A DNA stretch of 62,935 nucleotides from Paracoccus sphaerophysae (GTDB lineage Bacteria > Pseudomonadota > Alphaproteobacteria > Rhodobacterales > Rhodobacteraceae), in the NCBI RefSeq assembly GCF_000763805.1, contig NZ_JRKS01000013.1:1-62935 (forward strand), read 5' to 3'. A program made the translations under genes and the position numbers. The notes beneath the pieces are model-generated. The model was not told where the DNA came from, searched no databases, and was given only the letters and a program-made list of their open reading frames with translations. Positions 25,920-33,096 of this stretch are shown one piece after another. Each line of letters begins with the position of its first letter. Position 1 is the stretch's first letter.

Positions 25920-27977
25920 ATGGACACGATGATCGAACTGCCGGCCATGCGCCGGTCGGCGGAGCTTGCGCCGAACACGGCCGATGCCGACACGCGGACC
26001 GTCGAGGTGGTCTGGTCGGCAGGCGCCCGTGTCCGCCGCGCCACCTTCTTCGGCGAACCCTATGACGAGGAACTGAGCCTCGATCCCGCCCATGTCCGGC
26101 TCGACCGGCTGAACGCGGGCGCGCCGTTCTTGAAGGTGCATGAACTCGACACCCTCGACGCCGTGATCGGGTCGGTCGTGCCGGGTTCGGCCCGGATCGA
26201 GAACGGCCGCGGCATCGCGCTGGTGCGGATCAGCGAACGCGCCGATGTCGAGCCGATCTGGCGCGACATCCAGGCCGGGCACATCCGCGCGGTCTCCATC
26301 GGCTATCAGGTCCACCGCTTCGAGGTTTTGAAACCCGAGGCCGCGCGCGAACTCTGGCGCGCGGTGGACTGGACACCCTTCGAGGTCTCCGCCGTCGCGG
26401 TCGGCGCCGACCCGGCAGCGGGCTTCCGCGCCCAGCATCCCCTTCACGACTGCGTCCTTCACCGCCGGGACGCCCCTTCAAGCACGAAAGGACCGATCCC
26501 GATGACGGACAAGACCGAAACCCCGGCGAGCGACGCCGGCACCGCCGCCACCACCCAGCCGACTGAGCCGAATGATACCGAGGACACCACCATGACCGAG
26601 CCGAAAGCGGCTGCGCCCGACCCGAAGGTCGCCGCAGTCGAGACGCGCAGCCAGCCGAAGACGCTGGCAACTCCCGCGCCCGACACCGAAGCGGTCGCCA
26701 CCCGCGCCCGCGAGGCCGAACGCGACCGCGTCTCCACCATCTATGATCTGGCCGGGCGGCTGAACCTCGAGCGCGGCTTCGCCGAGGATCTGGTGAAACG
26801 CGGCGTCAGCGTGGACGAATCCCGTCGCCTGATCCTCGACCAGGTCGCCGCGAAATCGGACGAGACCCGGACCTTCCCCCATGTCTCCGCGCCGCTCGGC
26901 GGCCGGGACGAGCGCATCACCCGCCGCGACGCCGTGGCGAACGCGCTCCTGCACCGCTACAGCCCGACGCTGTTCCAGCTGGAGGACGCCGCCCGACAGT
27001 ATCGCGGCATGACGCTGCTGGAACTGGCCCGCGAAAGCCTCGGCAACGCCGGGGTCAACACGCGCGGCCTGTCGCGCGACGAGGTGGCGACACGCGCGCT
27101 GCATTCGACCTCGGACTTCCCCGAGATCCTGTCGGCGGTCACCAACAAGACCCTGCGGCAGGCCTACGAGGCCTATCCCCGCACTTTCATGCTGTTCTGC
27201 CGCCAGGTGCTCGCCACCGACTTCAAGGCGATGCACCGGGTCCAGCTCGGAGAAGCGCCCCAGCTGCTCGAGGTCGGCGAAAGCGGCGAGTTCAAGCGCG
27301 GCACGCTCGGCGAGAGCAAAGAGAGCTACAAGGTCAAGACCTATGGCCGGGTGGTCGCGATCACCCGCCAGACGCTGATCAACGACGATCTCGACGCCTT
27401 CACCCGGATCCCGGCGATGTACGGCAACTCCATCGCCCAGCTGGAGTCGGACGTGGTCTGGGGCATCATCACCGCCAACCCGGCCATGGCCGACGGCAAT
27501 GCGCTGTTCCACACCACCCACAAGAACCTCGCGGGCACAGGCGCGGCGCTTGATGTCAGCAGCGTCGGTGCGGCCCGCGCCGCCATGGCCAAGCAGACGG
27601 GCCTCGACAAGAAGACGGTGCTGAACGTCCGCCCCGCCTTCCTGATCGTGCCCGCATCGCTGGAGTTGAAGGCCGAGCAGCTGGTCGCGCAGAACCTCGT
27701 GCCCGCCGCGACGTCCAGCGTGGTGCCGCAGTCGATCCGCACGCTCGCGCCGATCAGCGAGCCCCGGCTCGACGCCGCCAGCGAGACCGCGTGGTATCTG
27801 GCCGCGAGCCCGAACCAGATCGACACCATCGAGTACGCCTATCTCGAGGGCCAGCAAGGCGCCTACATCGAGACCCGCAACGGCTTCGACGTCGACGGCG
27901 TCGAGATCAAGTGCCGCCTCGACTTCGGCGCCAAGGCCATCGACTGGCGCGGCCTCTACAAGAATCCGGGCGCGTAA
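25920..27977 (+). CDS. Prohead protease / major capsid protein fusion
   Basis: The 685-residue protein joins an HK97-type prohead protease (residues about 1-175, with candidate catalytic His74 in KVHELD and Ser126 in AVSIGYQ) to a scaffold-like Ala/Thr/Pro-rich segment (180-270) and a Mu-type major capsid protein (about 340-685). Self-cleavage would release the shell subunit during assembly, so one polypeptide supplies protease, scaffold and capsid. Fusions of this kind are known in GpA-terminase phages. It starts six bases after the portal stop. Confidence 0.9.
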   Translation: MDTMIELPAMRRSAELAPNTADADTRTVEVVWSAGARVRRATFFGEPYDEELSLDPAHVRLDRLNAGAPFLKVHELDTLDAVIGSVVPGSARIENGRGIALVRISERADVEPIWRDIQAGHIRAVSIGYQVHRFEVLKPEAARELWRAVDWTPFEVSAVAVGADPAAGFRAQHPLHDCVLHRRDAPSSTKGPIPMTDKTETPASDAGTAATTQPTEPNDTEDTTMTEPKAAAPDPKVAAVETRSQPKTLATPAPDTEAVATRAREAERDRVSTIYDLAGRLNLERGFAEDLVKRGVSVDESRRLILDQVAAKSDETRTFPHVSAPLGGRDERITRRDAVANALLHRYSPTLFQLEDAARQYRGMTLLELARESLGNAGVNTRGLSRDEVATRALHSTSDFPEILSAVTNKTLRQAYEAYPRTFMLFCRQVLATDFKAMHRVQLGEAPQLLEVGESGEFKRGTLGESKESYKVKTYGRVVAITRQTLINDDLDAFTRIPAMYGNSIAQLESDVVWGIITANPAMADGNALFHTTHKNLAGTGAALDVSSVGAARAAMAKQTGLDKKTVLNVRPAFLIVPASLELKAEQLVAQNLVPAATSSVVPQSIRTLAPISEPRLDAASETAWYLAASPNQIDTIEYAYLEGQQGAYIETRNGFDVDGVEIKCRLDFGAKAIDWRGLYKNPGA

Positions 27978-28051
27978 GGCGCGCTTCCTGAACCCTGACA
28001 TGCGGGCGGTATCGACGGGCCGCCCTTCGTCTTTCCACGAGGATCACCCCC

Positions 28052-28387
28052 ATGAAAAACTACGTCCAGCCCGGCAACACCATCACCCTGACCGCACCCT
28101 ATGCCGTCGCCTCTGGCGATGGCCTGCTCGTCGGCTCCATCTTCGGCATCGCCGCCGGGGCGGCCGCCCTCGGCGAGCCCGTCGAGACCGCGCTCGTCGG
28201 CGTGTTCGACATCACGAAGGTCGGCTCGCAGGCCTGGACCGTCGGCACCAAGGTCTATTGGGACGACACCAACAAGCGCTGCACGACGGTCGCGACCGAC
28301 AACACTCTCGTCGGCGTGGCCGTCGAGGCGGTGGCGAGCGGCGCGGGCGACACCATCGGCCGGGTCCGCCTGAACGCGGCGTTCTGA
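28052..28387 (+). CDS. DUF2190 capsid cement/decoration protein
   Basis: The 111-residue protein is a DUF2190 member with a Gly/Ala-rich beta fold (QPGNTITLTAPYAVASGDGLLVG). Related proteins stabilise the capsid surface as trimers. It follows the capsid gene, as usual. Confidence 0.82.
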   Translation: MKNYVQPGNTITLTAPYAVASGDGLLVGSIFGIAAGAAALGEPVETALVGVFDITKVGSQAWTVGTKVYWDDTNKRCTTVATDNTLVGVAVEAVASGAGDTIGRVRLNAAF

Positions 28388-28698
28388 TGAGCGCCTTCGC
28401 CGCCGCCGTGGATGCGCTCTTCGCCGATCCGAACATCGGCCGGGACGCGGTCTACATCGCCGACGGCGGCGCGCCCGTTCTGGTGCGCATCGTCGCCCGA
28501 CGTGCCGATGCCGTCACCGACTTCGGCGACGCCCGGCTCTGGTCCGAGACCACCCGGATCGACCTGCGCGTGGCTGAGGTGCCGACACCGCGTCCCGGCG
28601 ATCGCATCGAGATCGACGGGGACGCCTTCCTCATTCAGGGCGAGCCCGTCCGTGACCGCGAGCGGCTGGTCTGGACCGTCACCCTGAGGCTCGCGTGA
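28387..28698 (+). CDS. Head-tail adaptor/connector protein
   Basis: The 103-residue beta-rich protein has the segment FADPNIGRDAVYIADGGAPVLVRIVARRAD, then PRPGDRIEIDGDAFLIQGEPVRDRERLVW. This pattern occurs in phage head-tail joining proteins that add a ring below the portal. Start and stop overlap both neighbours by a few bases. Confidence 0.72.
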   Translation: MSAFAAAVDALFADPNIGRDAVYIADGGAPVLVRIVARRADAVTDFGDARLWSETTRIDLRVAEVPTPRPGDRIEIDGDAFLIQGEPVRDRERLVWTVTLRLA

Positions 28699-29327
28699 AA
28701 CTGAAGCTCGACATCGATCCCGACATCGCCGCGATGATGGCAGCGGAGGTGGCGGCGGGCGAACGCGCCGTTACCGCCGCCATGCGCGAGGCCGGGACCG
28801 GGCTGAAGACGGCCTGGCGGTTGCAGATCACCGGCGCGGGGCTCGGGCCCCGGCTGGCCAACTCGATCCGGAGCCAGAACTTCCCGAGGTCGGGCGAGAG
28901 CCTCGACGCGGCAGCGCTGGTCTGGTCGAAGGCCCCGGTCATCGTGGGCGCCCATGACACGGGGCCGCTGATCCGCTCCAAAGACGGGTTCTGGCTGGCG
29001 ATCCCGCTGCCCGCCGCAGGCAAGTCCCTGCGCGGCGGCAGGATCACGCCCGGTGAATGGGAGCGGCGACGCGGCCTCCGCTTGCGCTTCGTCTATCGCC
29101 GGACGGGCCCGAGCCTGCTGGTCGCCGAGGGGCGGCTGAACACGAAGGGACAGGCGGTCGTATCGCGCTCCAAGACCGGGCGCGGAAAGGTCACCGCGCC
29201 GATTTTCCTGCTGGTGCCGCAGGTCAAGCTGCCGAAGCGGCTGGACCTGGCGCGGGATGCAGACCGGGCATTGGACAGTGTGCCGGGGCTGATCGTGGCG
29301 AACTGGGTGGAGGGAAAAGTTGATTGA
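28695..29327 (+). CDS. DUF6441 tail-completion protein
   Basis: The 210-residue protein matches DUF6441: an N-terminal helical part (TAAMREAGTGLKTAWRLQITGAGLGPRLANSIRS) and a beta-rich core. By position it corresponds to the tail-completion (gpZ-like) protein. It is the last gene before the HEPN/zinc-ribbon insertion. Confidence 0.75.
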   Translation: MKLKLDIDPDIAAMMAAEVAAGERAVTAAMREAGTGLKTAWRLQITGAGLGPRLANSIRSQNFPRSGESLDAAALVWSKAPVIVGAHDTGPLIRSKDGFWLAIPLPAAGKSLRGGRITPGEWERRRGLRLRFVYRRTGPSLLVAEGRLNTKGQAVVSRSKTGRGKVTAPIFLLVPQVKLPKRLDLARDADRALDSVPGLIVANWVEGKVD

Positions 29328-29363
29328 CCGCAATCAAAGTGGTGCTCGGGAGGATAACGGATT

Positions 29364-30335
29364 ATGCATGGGGCCATGTCCGACCTGCTCACGAATGCCC
29401 TGAACTCAATCCAACTAGGGATCGAGGACTACCAGTCGAACGACCTACGACGCCCAGTGAGCGCCGTTCGCAACTTTTATGCTGGAGTTCTGCTGCTTGG
29501 TAAGCAGTGTCTTCTCAATGAAGCGCCCGATGCTGATCCTATGGAAGTTCTAGGATCGCGCTTTGCGCCTAAGCCTGATGGCAAAGGTGGCGTGGTACAT
29601 GAGCCGGAGGGACACCAGACAATCGACCTGGGGCAACTCCGTCGGCGGTTTCAGGATTTCGGCCTTCGTTGGCCGAACGGAGATGTTAACTCGCTTCAGC
29701 GGGTACGTAATGATCTGGAGCATTTCCATTCTCCAGCGCCGCATCAGGCACTTCGCCAAGCAATTGCGGACTGCTTTCCCCTTGTGGAGGGATTCTTTGC
29801 GTTGCTTGAAGTCGACCCTCGCGAAGCGCTCGGGTCCGCTTGGGAGATAATGCTGAGCGAAGAAAGATTTTTCTCTGAACAGAAGCTGACATGCGATGCT
29901 ACTTGGAAGCAACTTCCTTGGTCTGAAAATATTGATAAACTAAAAAAGATAGCTTGCCCAAAATGTGGCTCATCATTGATCTACCAGGAGGATTCGCTGA
30001 ACGGTGATCCAGCAATGATCCAAGGAAAATGCAAGGCGTGCGGAGCACGATTTGGGGAAGAAGAGACAATTACACTTCTTCTGGAAGCGCAATATGGCGA
30101 CGACGACTATGTCGCAATGACCGATGGTGGTGATCCGATCGTTGGCGACTGCCCGGAATGTGGATCACATACCTACGTCCACGATCCGGAAGGCCCTTCA
30201 CTATGCTTTTGGTGCGACTTCACCATAAGTGGTGATTGTTGGCGATGTAATGCGCAGCTGACACCTCAGAATACGTCCGTCAATGACAGTAGTATGTGCG
30301 ACTACTGCTACTGGATGACAAATAAGGACGATTGA
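29364..30335 (+). CDS. HEPN-like protein with C-terminal zinc ribbons (cargo gene)
   Basis: The 323-residue protein breaks the tail operon and is clearly AT-richer than its neighbours, with A-runs unusual for this window. Its N-terminal half is helical and contains VRNDLEHFH (about residues 113-121), which fits the R-x4-H signature of HEPN RNases. The C-terminal half holds three pairs of CxxC knuckles (CPKCG and CKACG; CPECG and CFWC; CWRC and CDYC), which make two or three zinc ribbons. A phage-carried RNase effector with a nucleic-acid sensor is one reading; a non-catalytic adapter is another. GGGAGGA precedes the ATG. Confidence 0.75.
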   Translation: MHGAMSDLLTNALNSIQLGIEDYQSNDLRRPVSAVRNFYAGVLLLGKQCLLNEAPDADPMEVLGSRFAPKPDGKGGVVHEPEGHQTIDLGQLRRRFQDFGLRWPNGDVNSLQRVRNDLEHFHSPAPHQALRQAIADCFPLVEGFFALLEVDPREALGSAWEIMLSEERFFSEQKLTCDATWKQLPWSENIDKLKKIACPKCGSSLIYQEDSLNGDPAMIQGKCKACGARFGEEETITLLLEAQYGDDDYVAMTDGGDPIVGDCPECGSHTYVHDPEGPSLCFWCDFTISGDCWRCNAQLTPQNTSVNDSSMCDYCYWMTNKDD

Positions 30336-30379
30336 TCAGACTGATAATTCGTCGCCTTCTTTGGTCATCGGAACTGAAC

Positions 30380-30799
30380 ATGCCCACACCCCGCGAAACC
30401 ATCCTCGCCGCGCTGCACGCGCGGCTCTCGGCGCTGCCCGCCACTGCGCTCCGCGGCGAGGTGCTGCCCGAGCGCGTTCCGGCCGAGGGGCTGCTGATCG
30501 TGCGCGACGGCGAGCCGGGCGAGCCCGAGGTCACGCTGTCGCCGCTCGCCTACCACTACCAGCACCGCGCCGAGATCGAGGCGGTCGTGCAAGGCGCCCA
30601 CCGTGACGCCGCCTTCGACGCGCTGACCGCAAGCATCGGTTCGGCGCTCGCTGCCGACCGCACGCTGGGCGGGCTCTGCGACTGGGTCGAGGCCGAAGCC
30701 CCGCGCCCGGTCGATCTGCCGGTCGAGGGCGCGGCCAGCCTGAAGGCCGCGGCGATCCCAGTGGTGCTGCACTATTCCACGGCCGATCCACTGGCCTGA
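30380..30799 (+). CDS. Minor tail (gpU-like tail terminator) protein
   Basis: The 139-residue protein has the layout of small tail-terminator proteins: an initial helix (PRETILAALHARLSAL) and an alternating strand/helix core with the beta segment EPEVTLSPLAYHYQHRAEIEAVV. It precedes the tail tube gene, where gpU homologues sit. The assignment rests on position as well as pattern. Confidence 0.7.
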   Translation: MPTPRETILAALHARLSALPATALRGEVLPERVPAEGLLIVRDGEPGEPEVTLSPLAYHYQHRAEIEAVVQGAHRDAAFDALTASIGSALAADRTLGGLCDWVEAEAPRPVDLPVEGAASLKAAAIPVVLHYSTADPLA

Positions 30800-30823
30800 C
30801 CCCGACAACCCGAGGAGAACACC

Positions 30824-31765
30824 ATGGCACGAGCCCAGGGGGCGCGGGCGCTGATGGCGCTTGCGTTCGAGACGACCTATGGAACGCCGCCCGTCAGCGG
30901 CTTCACCCGCATGCCCTTCGCCAGCACCTCGCTCGGCGCGGAACAGCCGCTGCTGAACTCGGAGCTGCTCGGCTACGGCCGCGATCCGCTGGCGCCGATC
31001 AAGGACGCGGTGACGGCCGATGGCGATGTCGTCGTGCCGCTCGACGCCGAGGCCCTCGGCTTCTGGCTGAAGGCGGCGTTCGGCGCGCCCACGACCACGG
31101 GTGTGGAAGCCCCGTACAGCCACGAGTTCCAGTCGGGGTCCTGGACGTTGCCCAGCATGTCGATCGAGACCGGCATGCCCGAGGTGCCGCGCTATGCGAT
31201 GTATTCCGGTTGCTTGCTCGATCAGATCACCTGGCAGATGCAGCGGTCCGGCTTGCTGACCGCGACGGCCCGATTGGTGGCGCAGGGCGAGACGGTCGGG
31301 ACCACGACGAGCGCCGGGACGCCTGCGGCGCTGGAACTGAAGCGCTTCGGCCATTTCAACGGCTCGATCACCCGGAACGGGACCGCCCTTGGCAATGTGG
31401 TCTCGGCCGAGATCACATATGCCAACAACCTCGACCGGATCGAGACTATCCGGAACGACGGCCGCATTGACGGGGCGGACCCGTCCATCGCGGCGCTGAC
31501 CGGCCGGATCGAGGTCCGTTTCGCCGACCAGACGCTGGTGACGCAGGCCATCAACGGCGAGGCCTGCGAGATGGAATTCGCCTACGTCCTGCCCTCGGGC
31601 GAAAGCTTCACCTTCACTGTTCACGCCGTCTACCTGCCACGCCCCCGGATCGAGATTTCGGGGCCGCAGGGCGTGCAGGCCACCTTCGACTGGCAGGCCG
31701 CCCGCGACAGCGTCGTCGGCCGGATGTGCACCGCCACCCTCGTGAACGATGTGGAGACGTATTGA
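30824..31765 (+). CDS. Major tail tube protein
   Basis: The 313-residue protein begins ARAQGARALMALAFETTYGTPP, the typical start of the phage tail tube family, and continues with strands and a C-terminal domain (AFTVHAVYLPRPRIEISGPQG type). It polymerises into the tail tube. Its stop overlaps the chaperone start. Confidence 0.83.
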   Translation: MARAQGARALMALAFETTYGTPPVSGFTRMPFASTSLGAEQPLLNSELLGYGRDPLAPIKDAVTADGDVVVPLDAEALGFWLKAAFGAPTTTGVEAPYSHEFQSGSWTLPSMSIETGMPEVPRYAMYSGCLLDQITWQMQRSGLLTATARLVAQGETVGTTTSAGTPAALELKRFGHFNGSITRNGTALGNVVSAEITYANNLDRIETIRNDGRIDGADPSIAALTGRIEVRFADQTLVTQAINGEACEMEFAYVLPSGESFTFTVHAVYLPRPRIEISGPQGVQATFDWQAARDSVVGRMCTATLVNDVETY

Positions 31766-32202
31766 TGCTGACGCTCGATCTGACGAACGCGCCGCGCTGG
31801 CATGACCTGGGGCCCGGCGTCCGGCTGCAGCTGCGCCCACTGACCACGGCGCTGATGGTGGCGACTCGCAGCGACCCGGCCGTCGAGGCGGTGCCAGAGG
31901 AGGCCGCCGACGAGGAGCGCGCGGTCGCCTTCGCCAGGGCGCTCGCGCGCCGCGCCGTGCTCGCCTGGGAGGGCATCGGCGATGCCGACGGCAACGCGAT
32001 CGACCCGAGCCCCGAGGCCATCGACGCGCTGCTCGACGTCTGGCCGATCTTCGAAGCCTTCCAGCTGACCTACGTCTCGAAAGGCCTGCTGCTGGAGCAG
32101 GAAAAAAACGCCTCCGCGCTCTCGCCGACTGGTCCTTCGGCGGGGGCGAGCGCTACTGCCAAGCCTGCCCGCAAGCCTGCCCGGACTGCCCGGCGCGGCT
32201 GA
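31765..32202 (+). CDS. Tail assembly chaperone, zero-frame product (G-like)
   Basis: The 145-residue protein is the short product of a lambda G/GT-like pair. Its helical body ends near residue 112 and is followed by a Lys/Ala/Pro-rich tail that arises only when no frameshift occurs. It overlaps the tail tube stop by one base. The frameshift signal begins at codon 113. Confidence 0.8.
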   Translation: MLTLDLTNAPRWHDLGPGVRLQLRPLTTALMVATRSDPAVEAVPEEAADEERAVAFARALARRAVLAWEGIGDADGNAIDPSPEAIDALLDVWPIFEAFQLTYVSKGLLLEQEKNASALSPTGPSAGASATAKPARKPARTARRG

Positions 32203-32444
32203 ACTGTCCGGAAACTCCGGAGGGTTGGCAGGTCTGGGACCTGGTCGGCCGTCTCGGCGGCCAACTTCGTGTGCTGCCCGGCGCGGTGATCGGCTGGGAC
32301 ATGTCGGCGGCGCTGGCGCTTGGTGACGCGCTCGGCGTGCCGTCGCTCGCCATGGCCGAACTGCTACCAGTCATCGAGGCGGTGATGGTGCGGAAGCTGA
32401 ACGAGGAACTGGCCGCGAATGGCGGCCCCGGTGTCAGGTCTTGA
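31765..32444 (+). CDS. Tail assembly chaperone, -1 frameshift fusion (GT-like)
   Basis: After a -1 shift on A AAA AAC (32103-32109) translation continues for 111 codons to a stop at 32442-32444. The added part has a four-cysteine cluster (YCQACPQACPDCPARLNC) and then a helical domain typical of the T extension (WDLVGRLGGQLRVLPGAVIGWDMSAALALGDALG). The total is about 226 residues. It should bind the tape measure protein, as lambda GT does. The stop overlaps the convergent vapC stop by 11 bases. Confidence 0.8.
32103..32153 (+). promoter_or_regulatory. Programmed -1 frameshift signal
   Basis: The heptamer A AAA AAC is in the exact X XXY YYZ phase of the chaperone frame. Six bases later a stem begins: GCGCTC (32116-32121) pairs with GAGCGC (32148-32153), with further inner CGCC/GGCG pairing possible. 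Slippery site, spacer and stem together meet the known requirements for -1 frameshifting. Confidence 0.85.
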
Positions 32445-32814
32445 TCTTCTCGATCAGCGAGACGCCGGGCAGCCCCTGGAAATGCGCGTCGCAGGTCAGG
32501 AGCGTCGCGCCCTGTGCGCGGGCGGTTGCGAAGATGATCGCGTCGGCGGTGGCGAGCTTGTGCTCGCGGCAGGCTTCCGCGGCCGCCAGCGCGATCTCGG
32601 TGTCGAGCGGGACGACGTGGCAGACCTGCGTGAAAGCGATGACCTGATCCGCCTTGTCCTCGCCGACCTCGCGGGTCAGCCATTTCGCCAGCTCGAACTG
32701 GACCATGGTCGGGACCAGCCACTCGGCCTGTTCGGGCAGATGTTCGGACAGCTTCTCGCCGGTCGGCGAGCCGATGAGCCACTCGATCCACGCCGACGTG
32801 TCGACGAGGATCAT
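32434..32814 (-). CDS. vapC: VapC-type PIN-domain ribonuclease toxin
   Basis: The 126-residue protein is a PIN domain. It starts ILVDTSAWIEW (Asp5), has a conserved Glu in MVQFELAKW (about 41) and the acidic pair in LATADAIIFATA (about 91) with CDAHF (about 110). VapC toxins cleave tRNA or rRNA and are held in check by the cognate VapB. It overlaps the antitoxin by one base (TGATG). It lies on the strand opposite to the late operon, between the tail chaperones and the tape measure gene. Confidence 0.87.
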   Translation of the reverse strand: MILVDTSAWIEWLIGSPTGEKLSEHLPEQAEWLVPTMVQFELAKWLTREVGEDKADQVIAFTQVCHVVPLDTEIALAAAEACREHKLATADAIIFATARAQGATLLTCDAHFQGLPGVSLIEKIKT

Positions 32815-33026
32815 CAGAACCGGTCCGAGCGGTCGCGATAGTCGGTGGCAGATGCTCCGCGCGCGAGCCCTTTCAGCGCCTCTCGCTTCGGCACCGGCAC
32901 CAGCAGGACGCCGGTGCCTTTCGGGATGAAGGCAAAGGTCAGCCCGGCTTCCCAGTGCTGCGCCGCGCGGATCGCCTTGGGGATCGAGATCTGGAACTTC
33001 GAGGACAGGGTCGCGGTCTCGGCCAT
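32814..33026 (-). CDS. vapB: AbrB/SpoVT-type antitoxin of the VapC toxin
   Basis: The 70-residue protein has the swapped-hairpin AbrB pattern TATLSSKFQISIPKAIRAAQHWEAG at its start and a flexible C-terminal tail that would bind VapC. The ATG at 33026 is preferred over 33032 because GAGG lies eight bases upstream. It should repress its own promoter, located in the gap 33027-33096 shared with the tape measure gene. Confidence 0.83.
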   Translation of the reverse strand: MAETATLSSKFQISIPKAIRAAQHWEAGLTFAFIPKGTGVLLVPVPKREALKGLARGASATDYRDRSDRF

Positions 33027-33096
33027 GGTCATACCCTCATGTGATCGATGGCTAAAACGTAAGACCCCCATGCGGCGAAAGCAAGGACTCTGACCG

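Noticed and set aside
28898..29200. Possible second small frame within the DUF6441 gene
   Set aside because: No ribosome site and no domain; it only mirrors codon bias.
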